Origin: Amylostereum areolatum
Taxonomy: Eukaryota; Basidiomycota; Agaricomycetes; Russulales; Stereaceae
Direction of reading: 5' to 3'
Assembly (NCBI GenBank): GCA_012932865.1
Contig: SAXG01000003.1
Coordinates: 868,001-932,000 of the forward strand
Length of the DNA stretch: 64,000 nucleotides
Shown: piece by piece, positions 46,266-56,910 of the stretch
Layout: each line of letters opens with the position of its first letter
How positions within the stretch are numbered: the stretch's first letter is position 1
The notes under the pieces: model-generated
Databases searched by the model: none
What the model was told of the DNA's origin: nothing
What the model saw: only the letters and a program-made list of their open reading frames with translations
Position numbers and translations under genes: made by a program

Positions 46266-46661
46266 CTATGATTCCTCCTCCGTCACGTATTTTGCGCGGA
46301 GATCCTTCCACTGTTTCTAAAAGGGGTGGAGGACGAGAGGTTAGCCACGCGCATCGCATCATTCGCAGCAGTGGAGGGGATGCACTCACCCCGCGGTTCC
46401 ACGAGTCCCAGAACTTGGTGACTCCAACGTCAAAGCCGATGCCGAACGCAAACGCGCCGACGAAGATGCTCGACACGTAGACACCTGGACAAGGGGGGTG
46501 AGAGGACAGCGGCGTGGTCAGACGGCGTCCGCGTGGGGCGAGCTGGGCACGGGCTTACTGTTGCGCTTGGCAAAGGTGTTGTAGAACGCGGTGGAGAGCT
46601 GTCAATGTCGTCAGATGTGGTCTTTAGCAAGGAGGGGGCAGGGGAGGGGGCTCACCGACAT
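46266..46661 (-). CDS. qcr9: Cytochrome bc1 complex subunit 9 (Qcr9)
   Basis: Small subunit of respiratory complex III in the inner mitochondrial membrane. Four exons: 46656-46661 (only Met-Ser), 46559-46598, 46390-46484 and 46266-46316. They encode MSLSTAFYNTFAKRN, then SVYVSSIFVGAFAFGIGFDV (the membrane helix), GVTKFWDSWNRGKQWKDLRA and KYVTEEES. The length of about 60 residues and motifs such as F-KRNSVYV and WD-WNRGKQWKDIR-KY fit Qcr9/UQCR10. The six-base first exon explains why the gene is invisible as one open frame. Frame is intact. It is divergent from the mitochondrial ribosomal gene uS11m, so both probably share one promoter. Confidence 0.95.
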
Positions 46662-46840
46662 GGTGTGGTGTGAGGGTCGCGGAGGGAGATGGCTTTTCAG
46701 ACGACGAGCGCGCGCTCCGCCCGTTCCCGAATCCGCCGGAGTTTGAATTGGCGCTGAGCTCATTGGCAAAGACGCGACTGCCGGACGCGATGTCTGCACT
46801 CGACCGACTCTGCGTCTTTTTACTTATTCTGTCGACGACC
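46662..46840. promoter_or_regulatory. Bidirectional promoter of two mitochondrial genes
   Basis: Only 179 bases (128 if the upstream ATG at 46790 is used) separate the qcr9 and uS11m start codons. The region contains no other gene, so it must drive both nuclear genes for mitochondrial proteins. Confidence 0.55.
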
Positions 46841-47545
46841 ATGGCTTCTCTGTGTTTGCGGATTGCACGACCACTGGCTGGGTCCGCCGCCCGCCGCCCG
46901 CGGCACGCCTTTTCCGCTTCTGCGCTTCGCTCCCTTGCCACGGCGGCACCCACCACCCCTACCCTCCACGCCCGGGTCCCCGTCGACATAGTCGAGCCGG
47001 AGGAAGGCGTGCTCGTCGACGAAATACTAGCAGAAGAAGCCGAAGAGGATGTCCTGGACGACGTGCTCGAGGACGACGGTCCGCCCACAGCCCCGCCCAC
47101 GTCCTTCCCCAAAACGAGCCCGACGCGCAACCCGGTGACGTTCTCGACGAACGCGAAGCCGGAGGACAACACGGTCCAGCACCGTCTGCACGTCACCTGC
47201 ACGCGCAACAACACGCTCATCACGCTCGCGAACGAGAAGGGCGAGCCCGTCCCGCGCGGGGTGTGGACCGGGGGCTCGTGCGGGTTCAAGGGCGTGAACC
47301 GGTCCGGGTACGAGGCGGGCTACCAATGCGTGATCCGCGCGTTCGCGCGGATGAAGGAGATCGGGGAGCAGATACCCGACGCGCGACTGGAGGTCGTGTT
47401 CAAGGGTGCCGGGCACGGGCGCGACGCGACGTTCAAGGCGCTCATGACGAGCGAGGGGGACGCGGTTCGGCCGTTGGTGAATCGGGTGACGGACGCGACG
47501 CCGATTAAGATTGGAGGGACGAGGGCGAAGAAGATGAGGCGGTGA
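46841..47545 (+). CDS. mrps18: Mitochondrial small ribosomal subunit protein uS11m
   Basis: Single-exon gene. ATG 46841 gives MASLCLRIARPLAGSAARRP, an arginine-rich, acid-free presequence typical of mitochondrial import. An in-frame ATG at 46790 would add 17 residues and is less likely. An acidic linker (LAEEAEEDVLDDVLEDDG) precedes the uS11 fold: VQHRLHVTCTRNNTLITLAN, GVWTGGSCGFKGVNRSGYEA, GYQCVIRAFARMKEIGEQIP, LEVVFKGAGHGRDATFKALM, LVNRVTDATPIKIGGTRAKK and MRR at the end. G-C-G-F-K, F-GAG-GR and DATPI-GG-R-KK-RR are uS11 hallmarks. In yeast this protein is named Mrps18. Intact, 234 residues. Confidence 0.93.
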   Translation: MASLCLRIARPLAGSAARRPRHAFSASALRSLATAAPTTPTLHARVPVDIVEPEEGVLVDEILAEEAEEDVLDDVLEDDGPPTAPPTSFPKTSPTRNPVTFSTNAKPEDNTVQHRLHVTCTRNNTLITLANEKGEPVPRGVWTGGSCGFKGVNRSGYEAGYQCVIRAFARMKEIGEQIPDARLEVVFKGAGHGRDATFKALMTSEGDAVRPLVNRVTDATPIKIGGTRAKKMRR

Positions 47546-48303
47546 GAGGTAGAGATACTTGTGAGTGGGGGGTTTTCTTCTGGTTTTGTGCGCTTTGGAG
47601 GGACTGACGGTGTATTTCCAGACTATCTGCTGTGCTGTAATTCCTGGCTTCCTTGCTATCCTACTCCCCCCACATCAGTTATTCGTGGTGTATGTGGTTC
47701 CCGAAAACTCTCGAAGCTCGATCATCCGGTGCTTGCAAGGACGATGTTTTCGATATGTGGCATAGGACAACCCTCATTCCTCAAAGCCCTGTATTGCTTC
47801 GGTCCATGCAGTGGTCGAAATCCCCCAGCTGTTTTCCTAGGCATGGCTCGGGGAGGCATCGCTTTCCGACTGTCTACGATCGTCCCGAGCGCTGATACAA
47901 TTGTTTGCACGGCCATCCTCGTTCCGTTACGGTAGTTCCGGAGACGGAAGCGCGGAACGCTTTTATACCGTCACACTTACTATCAGTGGCGTCGTGTTCG
48001 CGACACGACTCACTCGATCGGACGAAAGGGCGGTTATGCCGGAGAGGGTGGCTGCCTCGAGACCTGCATGACCGGAGTAGCTAGAAGAGTACGGCAGTGT
48101 ATGTTTTGGAGGGACCCACGTTGGAGGCGTGCTTACGAAGCGAGTGGGTGACGCACGCCACGGCTACGGCACGGCAGCACAGGCCAGCCACTTATAACCA
48201 GTTTCCTTGGCTGTGGACAGCTCTTGTATACTATACCCTTGCCCTTATAGACCCTTCCTCCCGCCCATACTCTCTCCTGGCTTACAGAACTCTCCTCAGA
48301 TCC
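47546..48303 (+). other. Intergenic region upstream of lipase gene
   Basis: 758 bases without a supportable gene; the open frame 47561-47935 lacks any motif and is probably chance. CTTATAACC near 48191, about 110 bases before the next ATG, is TATA-like. Confidence 0.5.
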
Positions 48304-49912
48304 ATGAACGCTGCTTCCACCCTCGCAGACGGCCCTTCAGCCTCCGTTCTCCCCACTCTCCCGCCGGCACGGGAGATTCCCTCCACGTTCGCCGCCAGCT
48401 TCCGCAGTTGGTACGTGTCCGAGCTTCTTTCGTCGTTGTCGCCCCCACGCTCACCTCGATCGTCTTTCTAGGTGGGCGGCTGGTGAGAAGGAGAGCGCTG
48501 CGAGCGAGGAGCGTCTGCTACGGTGCGTTCCCATGCCCCCTTCGGCGTGCTCGATCGCTGATACCCACCCACTTTCCCAGTCGATTACCCTCCTTTCGTT
48601 CTGCGTCCACCTCCTCCCTCCACGATGACGGCCCCGTGGTCTCCCGCAGCGAGCAGGTCCCCCTCCAGGACCCGAAGCACTACATCAACACCGTCACCAT
48701 GAAAGCCACCTCGCCCTCGCCCGACGCCCCTCCACCCGCCGTCGTCTTGCACGGCTACGGCGCCGGCCTCGGCTTCTTCTTCCTCAACTTCCCCACCCTC
48801 GCACAATGGGCCGGATCTCGCGGTTCCTCCGTCTACGCCCTCGACTGGCTCGGCATGGGTCGCTCGTCCCGTCCGCCCTTCCGCATCAAGGCCAAGCGCG
48901 AGGACGTGTCCGCTCGCGTGTCCGAGGCCGAATCCTTCTTTATCGATTCGCTCGAGCAGTGGCGCGCCCAGCAGGGTCTCGATAAGATGACTCTCGTCGG
49001 CCATTCTCTCGGCGGATACCTCAGCGTCGCGTACGCGCTGCGCTATCCCGAGCGCGTGAACAAGCTCGTGCTCCTCTCCCCCGCGGGCGTTCCTCGCGAT
49101 CCGAACAACACCACGATGCCCTCGAGGGAGGTCACGGACGAGCAGGTCAGCGGGTCAGCGACGGCGGGCGGCAGCATGGAGGCCTTGAAGAAGGAGCAGG
49201 TGGCAGAGAAGCGGAAGGAGAGCAGGACGGCGAAGCTGTTCACGTATCTGTGGGAGGAGGGGTGGAGTCCGTTTCAGGTGGTGCGATCTTCCGTGTTCTG
49301 GGCTCCCATGTTGGTGGGCAAGGTGCGTTCTTCCGCAGATCGTGTGGCGTGTGCAGACTCTGACTCTCTGTCTTCAGTATTCTTCCCGTAGATTTGGGGC
49401 CCTAAGCGAGGATGAAACTCGCGAAATGCACGACTACATCACGAATATCACACTCATGAAGGGTTCTGGAGAATATTGTATATGCAAGTCACATCCCCTT
49501 TAGGTGTTGTTCCCCGCTCACTGTCTCTGTTCAGCACATATATTGGCACCAGGTGCTCATGCACGGATGCCGCTGGTGGACCGTATCGCCGCGCTGAAGT
49601 GCCCGATAACATTTGTCTGTACGTAACCGTTTATCGACGTCCCCGCTACGCTCCTAGACCGAACCACATACAGATGGCGAACATGATTGGATGGACCCCG
49701 ACGGTGGCAAGGTTTCCATCGAGAACTTGCGCAAAGCTGGAAATAAAGACGGGCGCATGCTTCTCATCCCGAATGCCGGGCACCATGGTGAGCTTCACCT
49801 CTCGTTACCATCGTCTGCAACTGACTGATATACGATCCCAGTTTACCTGGACAATTCGAAAGCTGTGAACAAACTATTGCTCAAGGAGCTGGATTACAAG
49901 GGACCGCGGTGA
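48304..49912 (+). CDS. Alpha/beta hydrolase, Cld1/ABHD4-5 type (cardiolipin or N-acyl phospholipid deacylase)
   Basis: Family members remodel phospholipids, such as the mitochondrial cardiolipin deacylase Cld1 and ABHD4/5. The start is MNAASTLADGPSASVLPTLP. An intron after SFRSW, with its acceptor near 48473, leads to WAAGEKESAASEERLLRRLP. The fold shows the oxyanion loop LHGYGAGLGFFFLNF, the strand SVYALDWLGMGRSSRP and the nucleophile elbow LVGHSLGGYLSVAYALRYPE. The acid residue is in TFVYGEHDWMDPDGG, and the catalytic His in NAGHHVYLDN, which also gives the H-x4-D motif of this subfamily. Introns start near 48411, 48522, 49322, 49473, 49618 and 49787; all join in frame. End KELDYKGPR. The substrate cannot be settled from sequence; mitochondrial location is only suggested by family. 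Confidence 0.9.
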
Positions 49913-50262
49913 GAGCTTATCATAGGCTCGTTTAAGATACCCCGATAGGACACGGTTTTCTCATCTTGGGCACTCCACTCTGTAATGTTGTAGACGGCTG
50001 TGTAGAACTACATGTACTTACTACTTCGAACACTCATTCGATATAATCCACGTTTGTTCATGCTCTGGAACCCCCTTCACGAGTGAGGGGACGTTGTCAA
50101 TCCATCGTAACCTGGCCGCCACGGTCACATGATCCTCATATTAAAGCCTGTGCGCGTCTGAAGTCTGATGGTGTTCCTTAACTTGCTTCTGACCACCATC
50201 TGGTCCTCTCGAGCTCTCTCGCCGCCCAGAGTTAACGCCATCTACTCGGACAACAGTCTACC
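49913..50262 (+). other. Intergenic spacer
   Basis: 350 bases between two plus-strand genes, nothing recognised. Confidence 0.5.
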
Positions 50263-52583
50263 ATGGGGAAAAATAACGCCAAAATCTTGAGGAAGATGAA
50301 TACACCGCGGTATGACTTGGAGGATGCCGACTGCACGTTCATCGTTGTGGCTGGTGGTCCTCAACTCAATGCAAACTTCTACGCATTTCTTGGGCAATGG
50401 CTATCCTATATCTTCTCGAAAGACTTTGTAATTGATGAAGTCTTCTGGATGAGAACTGTACGTTACCTTTCTTCGCCGTGGCCTGATACCAGATGTTTAC
50501 CGACTTCGGTGCTGTTTTCTCATAGAGGAACGAGGTCATCGTTGGAGTCAGCAAGGATTTGGATATTATCCCTGTCCTTGGAGCTCATAAGTGGAAGCAC
50601 ATCTGCACTGATGTCGAGCAGAGGACTAAGTCTGACGTACTCGTCTTTGAATACAACTACCCGATGAAGGGCCCTCCCGGGAAACGTGAGTTAGGATGAG
50701 GCCGCCTAGTACTTTGAAATTATCTGCGATGGTTTCTCTGACGCTGTTGTTGTAACAGAACAGTGGCGGGATGACGTACCTCGCTTAACTGGAGACGAAC
50801 GGAAGTTCCATTTTGTAGACCCGTATCCTGCTCCCAGTTACGTAGAACGTCCGAGCAACGTCCTTGACATTGCACTCCCTCTTCCCGCAGGTCTTCGGCC
50901 TACTCCTCCCCCTCCCGACTCTCAGGATGGGCCGTCGGAACCCCCATCGTCTATCCCGAAAGGTATGTCACATACATCGTCTCCTGCCTTCGCTGACATT
51001 TCTAACGCCGTATGTTGTATCTCCGTCCATCCAGGCTCGAAGTTGGACCCTTACGAACAAGGTTGATCACACATTTCCTCTCTCTTTTCCATATCTCATA
51101 CCTATTTTCACTTTCAGAGACCCTCGCTGCCCAGTCCTTGTCCTCATCGAATGTCAAGGCTGAGCAGACCCCGGAAGATGGTACATCCTCCAGCCTTATT
51201 GGTTGTGCTCAGAGATGTGGACTAACCAATGCCTCAAGTCGAGGCGGATCGCATACTGCAAGAGAGCTTTGACGAATACCAAAGGATGATATCTCAGTCA
51301 GGTAAGATGCAGTTCATCTCGTCCTATACCCCGTGGTCTGGTTGCATTACTAAGTCTGTGCAGGCTTGATAGGCCCAACTCCGGAAAAGAAGGAAGAACC
51401 GCCAACCGGTTCGTCCGTTCACCAGCTGGAGTTTTAGTTGTGCTAAAATTCCACAGATGAGGAGATGCGGATATTGCAACAGAATTTCGATGCAGTCCAG
51501 CGAGCAGCAGGTGGAATTTCTTCTATTGACTTTATAAGCGGAACTCCTGTACTGACACTCCTCCCAGGCTCGATCACTCTTCCAGAGCCTGTCAAGGAAG
51601 AGGCTCCAGGTCTGTTGGACTTCGCCGTGAAGTCTGATTCTAATAGAAAGTAACCTCTTGCCGCAGACGCAGACGGCCGATCGAATACTTAACGAACTAT
51701 TCATAGCTGTACAGCAGCAACGTGCTGGTACGTCGGTCGATTTCTCGATGTATGTCTGCTCAAGCACCGTAACATCTAGTAATACACTCTCAGGATCTCA
51801 AGCAAACGTGAAGACAGAAGGGTCCGGTACGTTCATAAGATGCATGCTCATGTCCGTACCCTTGGTGCTAGACTCATCGTACGCAAAGGAGACACTTCAA
51901 ATGTCACCGGCAGCTCCTCGTATGTACAACCTACTTATGAATGAAGATGCATCAGTGATAAGTGGATTTACTCACAGCGATCAAGCCGGAACCCTCAGGT
52001 TTGGCCTCTTATATACTCAAGGAGGAGGTCACTGACCTTTCAATACAGAAGATCCTCGCCAATCTTCTCAGTACACGAGCCCCCCGACAGCAGGTAAATT
52101 TCAAGCACTCTTTCATTGTCCACTGGCATTTGGTTAAAGCGAGACAAGCATCTGGTAGCGCACGAGTGAAGGAAGAACCGGTGGATCATATGGCGAGGAT
52201 AAAGCAAGGTGCTGTACTTCTTGACTTCTCCTGCCGGTCTTGCCTTCTCAATCTGACCTTAGCCCAAGCTGCTACGAAGGCTCGTCAGCAGATCAACACG
52301 GTGGTCAAACCGGAACCTGTACATGACGTTATCCCTCAGCCGCCATCATTTTGTCGCCTTTCCAATGTCAAGCGGGAGGCTGTCGACTCAAGCTCGACGA
52401 CTTGGCGTAAGTCTTCTGCCTTGATAGCACTTAGGTATCTGACGTCGGTATCTTGCTTAGCGACGTCTTCGGCCAAGAAAAGGCAAGGCGAGACTGGTGA
52501 TGGTATGTCTCTACCCGCCACGGAAATATGTCAGCTAAAATCAATCGCCGAAAGGAACTCACAAGCGAGTGAAGATGGAGTGA
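50263..52583 (+). CDS. Many-exon protein of unknown function with repeated SUMO-consensus motifs
   Basis: About 14 small exons. The N-terminal part looks folded: GKNNAKILRKMNTPRYDLED, CTFIVVAGGPQLNANFYAFL, YIFSKDFVIDEVFWMRT, VIVGVSKDLDIIPVLGAHKW, SDVLVFEYNYPMKGPPGK and FHFVDPYPAPSYVERPSNVL. I recognise no family. The C-terminal half is disordered and carries a psi-K-x-E motif in almost every exon: VKAE, VKEE, VKTE, IKPE, LKEE, VKEE, VKPE, VKRE and VKME at the very end. Short helices ADRILQESFDEYQRMI and ADRILNELFIAVQQQ recur. One extra G near 51675 breaks the frame before ADRILNEL, and exon joins around 51,930 and 52,090 are uncertain. With the last intron removed the protein ends THKRVKME at 52583; without it the frame runs to 52612. 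A nuclear, heavily SUMOylated scaffold is inferred, not shown. Confidence 0.75.
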
Positions 52584-53036
52584 AAGATGAGATTGAGTTA
52601 GGTCAGTGTTGAAACATATATCAGTAGGACTGCTTGGATTGTATCTGTACACTTGCTTCAACTATGTATATCGTCCGTTGTACGCGATAATCTACAGAAA
52701 AGCTACATGAAAGAACTGCGAAGAAAGCACCGACATAGTCCTCTGTACAAAGAGTTCAAAAAGCGAAGCCAGTCGACAACGAAAGCATGATGAATGTCCA
52801 GGGCATCAGAACCTCTGCTGTCCTTGTGGGTGCATCGGTGCAGCATTGCTGCGTTCAGGATAACTGACATGAGACAGTTAGAAACATATGCATCACGAGA
52901 TTAACAGGTAACCCACCGAGTTTTTATCCTCGCCGCAAGGTCCTCTTCGTATATCTGATCACCACCCAACTGATTGCCTAGAGTTAACCACCTATGTTCA
53001 CGTCGACGTTAGCTTGGACTTGACGCGAGGAAGACA
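52584..53036. other. Convergent 3' spacer
   Basis: 453 bases between convergent stops; no coding pattern seen. Confidence 0.5.
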
Positions 53037-54765
53037 CTACACCCACCCTGGTCTCGTGTTATGCTTGCGCCCGAAGATCTCAATCTTCCGTCCTCCCGGA
53101 CACATCCTCTCGATAAGTCCATACGCCTCATCGGGCTTACGACTGGTCTCGCGGACCTCGGAGACAATGACGTCCGTGTCGAGTCCGCGGTTGACCCAGG
53201 ACGGGAATTTGAGGTTGCCGTCTTTGTCGTAGTTCGTCTTGACGCCGACAAGCATGTGCTCCTTGGTGTGGTTAAGCCAGTGGCCAGTACGTCCCGTTCG
53301 GATAACGCGTTGGAGCTGTCCAAAATATTAGATACGTGAAAAGACGGACGAGACATACGCATACCTGATTCGTCTTTATCCAAACGACCTCATCGACGCG
53401 AGTGTAGCCCCATACACGCATGCATTCTCGACCAACCTCCATAGCACGGCCTGTGACCCAAAGGAACAACAAACCCTCGTCTTGCAGGGTAGGGATAGGC
53501 ATGGCGCGCATCTCGTCGTCGGTCATTGTACCATAAGGCAACTGTGAATTCCAGGTTTAGTTTATCATACGTGCCGATGTTGCTGAGGAATCTTACACTC
53601 ATATGATGTCCCATGGTGGATCGGCCATGATAACGTGGAATTTTCCCAGCACTGAATAGTCGAATCGGCGCAGGTCGCAATTGATCCACTGTGGCGGAAG
53701 CTATCCCACATGAGGATGAGGAGGATCCCTGGCCAAAGTGACGGACTACGCACCATTTGTGATGAGACTCCACTCGGGCCCAGCCCTATACCCAACCTAA
53801 ATGGCTTTCTCCTTGGTCGGTCGTCTTTCTTAATCTCGTTTCCTGCATCTCCTGGATCCCAATCGACCTCATAGTGAAGGTATCGACATGGAGCCTTCTC
53901 TTTGCCTCGCCCGCCTGCTCCAAGACCAGAAGGTAATTGAGGTTTGGGCCATTGGGAGTTGATTTGGTTCTGTGCGGAAGGTAATGGAGGTATAGAAGGG
54001 GACTGCGCGTAGGTTGGCTCGGAGTAGCAGGTGTTGAGGTAGGAGCAATGGCCGAGGGATGGATCCGTGTGCGGCCGGATGAGAGGGCGGAAGTGGACAC
54101 GGTTACATATGCCGGACTGAGGGACTGGCAGCGTAGCGCGCGCCTTCATACAGTCATCCTTGGTTATATTTGCGCAGACGGGTTCAAAAGACGTCCCAAT
54201 GGATCGGAACTGAAGAATATCATTCAACATGAGGGCGAGTTATCACAGTGGATGACGCTCATACCTGTTCTGCGAGGATCTTGCCTTTCGCAGTGCTCTG
54301 CTGTAGAATGGTGTACACTTCCTTTAGGTCCTTGGGAAGAATCCCAACGGCGGTCGCCGGGTTGGCGACATCCTCGTGAGTATCATCGACTTCATCACCA
54401 CTTCCAGCGGCCGAATCCGCGTCTTCGTCCTTGACTCGCTTCCTCTTGCCGGTTGCACGACCGGTTGTGGACTCGACAGCACTCCCGGAGCCAAGTTGAA
54501 CGTCCATGACGGTTAAGCCGTCATCATCACGAATAATAGACAGCGTCCCTTGGTCCCAGTGTTTAGATAGCGAGTCGAGGATGGATTCAAACCGAGAGAG
54601 ATCAGTTAAACGCAACGAGGGCGGGGCCTGGGGATGTTTGGACAGGCCATGCGAGATAACATTGGTAAGGAGATCAACTGAGTTGACAGGGACCTGCACG
54701 GTAGAGGACGAGAAGAGTGTGTATAAGGATCTGGAGACGGTGAATAGAAGAAGTTCGTCGGTCAT
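53037..54765 (-). CDS. ime4: Ime4/METTL3-type mRNA N6-adenosine methyltransferase (one-base frame break)
   Basis: MT-A70 family catalytic subunit that writes m6A on mRNA; in yeast it promotes meiosis. Start [21 protein letters not shown] disordered part has the basic nuclear signal [11 protein letters not shown] Cys/His cluster (C in [34 protein letters not shown]) matches the METTL3 zinc-finger region. The catalytic domain follows: [32 protein letters not shown] with the DPPW motif, [93 protein letters not shown] and [20 protein letters not shown], ending NTRPGWV. Introns start near 54264, 53757, 53596 and 53378. Right after DPPW one C seems missing (near 53605): restoring it gives DIHMS before the donor. 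The end lies 453 bases from the convergent SUMO-motif gene. Confidence 0.94.
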
Positions 54766-56090
54766 CGACGTGAATGACGGCGGAGGCAGGTCGCGACGAG
54801 CGCCTGGACGCGGAAGTCAAGACGGCGGGGAAGTGCAACACCCGCGGCTTGAACATAATTCAAAAATCGGTTAGGGTATTGAAGATTCGGACCATCATTT
54901 ACGGCGGCAGAGGGCAGTGCAAACAAACAACGCCCTCGCCTTTTACTAGGGCGTTCCGTGTTCCGTCCTCACATCAATGCCGCCTTGCCAATTTTTCAGC
55001 CTTCAGCTTGTTCTGAACTCTTGGATTCGTTTCTTTTTCTTACTTCCTCGTTAAATACAGAACGACTGTCTTCTGTAATTGGAGCAATCGGCGGGATGCT
55101 GGCTCAAATCATGCTTATCGCAATCTTATCATCCCAATGTGGAAGCAAACAAAGCATCGTAATATATATATCACTAGCATAGACCCATGCATTGCACTCA
55201 TTCAAGTAGCAAGGCTGTGGTGATTGTATTCAAATAAGCAACAAATAAGCATAACTAAGTACTAAGCATGAAGTGTAGAAGATTCAACTCGCAGTCCGAT
55301 AGTAGGAAAACTGTAGCCGGGATGCCTAGAGGGGTTTGTGACGGTCCCAAATGCTCTCGCTCGTGTCGGGCTCTCTTGGCAATCTGCCATTTCGATAGCA
55401 GAGTGGGTTGTTCTGTTCCTTGAGGGTTCAGAGCTGGAGTCCTTGGGGGCGTAGGAAGCAAGTCGCTGAGGGCCGAGTAGGCCTGCGAATATGCAATGTC
55501 GATGAGGACATATCACCTGTGATATGGATAACAAAAGGATCAGTAAAGCCTTTACTATCACATTGATTGATACTGTATGCACGTACCATCTATGAAAGCT
55601 CCGTTCGAGGCTTGCTGGTTGGTTGGGTTCTTGCATTATCGTGTCGCCTGTCGTTGATTCGGACGTGGACGACACAATACAATGCTGTTGCGGACCTTCA
55701 GGATCCTGAGGATGTCGTTGTGCTCGCACTCAAGACCGGCGGTGGCCAATGGCGTCAGCCGAGGAAAGCTGTAGACAACAATATAGTAAGCAAGGACATT
55801 GATCAGTTTGTTAAGGTCAGTCATACCTGGACGGCCGTGTTCTCGTTCGCTTGCGAGGAGGTTGAATGGGCACTGTTTCTGGGGGCTGCATCTTGGACGG
55901 AATCAGTGGACCTGCGTTCCTGCTCGGTGCACCATCCCAATGGCCAGCCAATGTCACCCCCAACTCGCATAGATTCTTCTGCACAAATAGTACATGTCAG
56001 TTCGTCTCGCAAGAGAGAAAGAAAATGCGCACATGATCCAGATGAATGCACCGAGATGCACTGGATGCAGATGACAGGGTGTGCTGTACT

Positions 56091-56117
56091 GTGTCGTGTC
56101 GGGTCGTGTCGTGTCGT
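56091..56117 (+). repeat. GTGTC pentanucleotide tandem repeat
   Basis: Five to six copies of GTGTC with one GGGTC variant, directly visible. Confidence 0.8.
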
Positions 56118-56492
56118 ACATCACTCGAGCTCGGGACCACCACGCCTCATCCGAGCACCGAGGAAATTTCCCGAAAAATCTCTAGATATATAAATAAATC
56201 CAATCAGGGGGGGTGGGAGCGACGCGGTCATCGTGACCGAAGCGACAAAACACGTCCGTGTTGCTGCACAAACATTGCTTTGGAGGAAAATTGATTTGAA
56301 TTTGTTTTCTGATATACAAAGTAAAAGGTATAAGTAGGGCTGTGCCATGGAGGCTACTTTGACGCTAACGGCGGTGCGTAGAGGTGCCATAGAGAGTGGG
56401 AAGGTATGACGGTGGCCAAGTACGTGGTGGAGGTCAAGACGAAGAGCGACGCGGCGACCCGGCCGACGCGCAAGCCTAGGATGACGCAAGCA

Positions 56493-56546
56493 GCCACGTG
56501 CATTTGTCAACGCGACCTGTCACGTGTCGCGTTACGATGACGTGGC
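56493..56546. repeat. Nested inverted repeat with CACGTG cores
   Basis: Outer arms GCCACGT (56493-56499) and ACGTGGC (56540-56546) enclose inner arms AACGCGAC (56509-56516) and GTCGCGTT (56526-56533). Both arm pairs are perfect and a 9-base loop separates the inner pair. Two CACGTG palindromes (56496-56501 lacks its last G; 56521-56526 is complete apart from its neighbour) and TGACGTG lie within. The arms are observed; function is not known. Confidence 0.7.
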
Positions 56547-56769
56547 TGTTGTCCCACAACCAATCAGAAAGCTCACTTGTCTCGCGGTTTGTGTCGTGAC
56601 GTGACGCAGCGCTCCACCGCGTCTCTCTTTGTATTAAAGGATTCCGAGAACTACCATACAAAGTACATGGGGGGTGTTACAGGATGTCTACGGGTCCAAA
56701 AGGAGGAATGAAAAATGAATTAGAGTGTGTTACCTGGCATGCCAGCAAAACGGGATTGAGATAACCTAG

Positions 56770-56910
56770 CAAGTGCCAGCGAGCAAAAACCAGAGACCCA
56801 GGGGGACCGAGAGCGAGGAGCGAGACGACAACCACAGGCCAAGACTGCAAGCAAAGACCGAGACCGCGAGTAGAGACCAAGAACACGAGGAAAGACCGAG
56901 AGCAAAGCCC
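56770..56910 (+). repeat. Degenerate purine-rich GAGACCAAGA/GACCGAGAGC repeat
   Basis: Variants of GACCGAGAGC, GAGACCAAG and AAAGACCGAGA recur about eight times over 140 bases without a fixed period. Low-complexity DNA; no protein or RNA gene is suggested. Confidence 0.5.

Noticed and set aside
55720..56051. Possible small minus-strand gene with one GTATGA..CAG intron
   Set aside because: Neither spliced frame gives recognisable protein; intron signals of this quality occur by chance.
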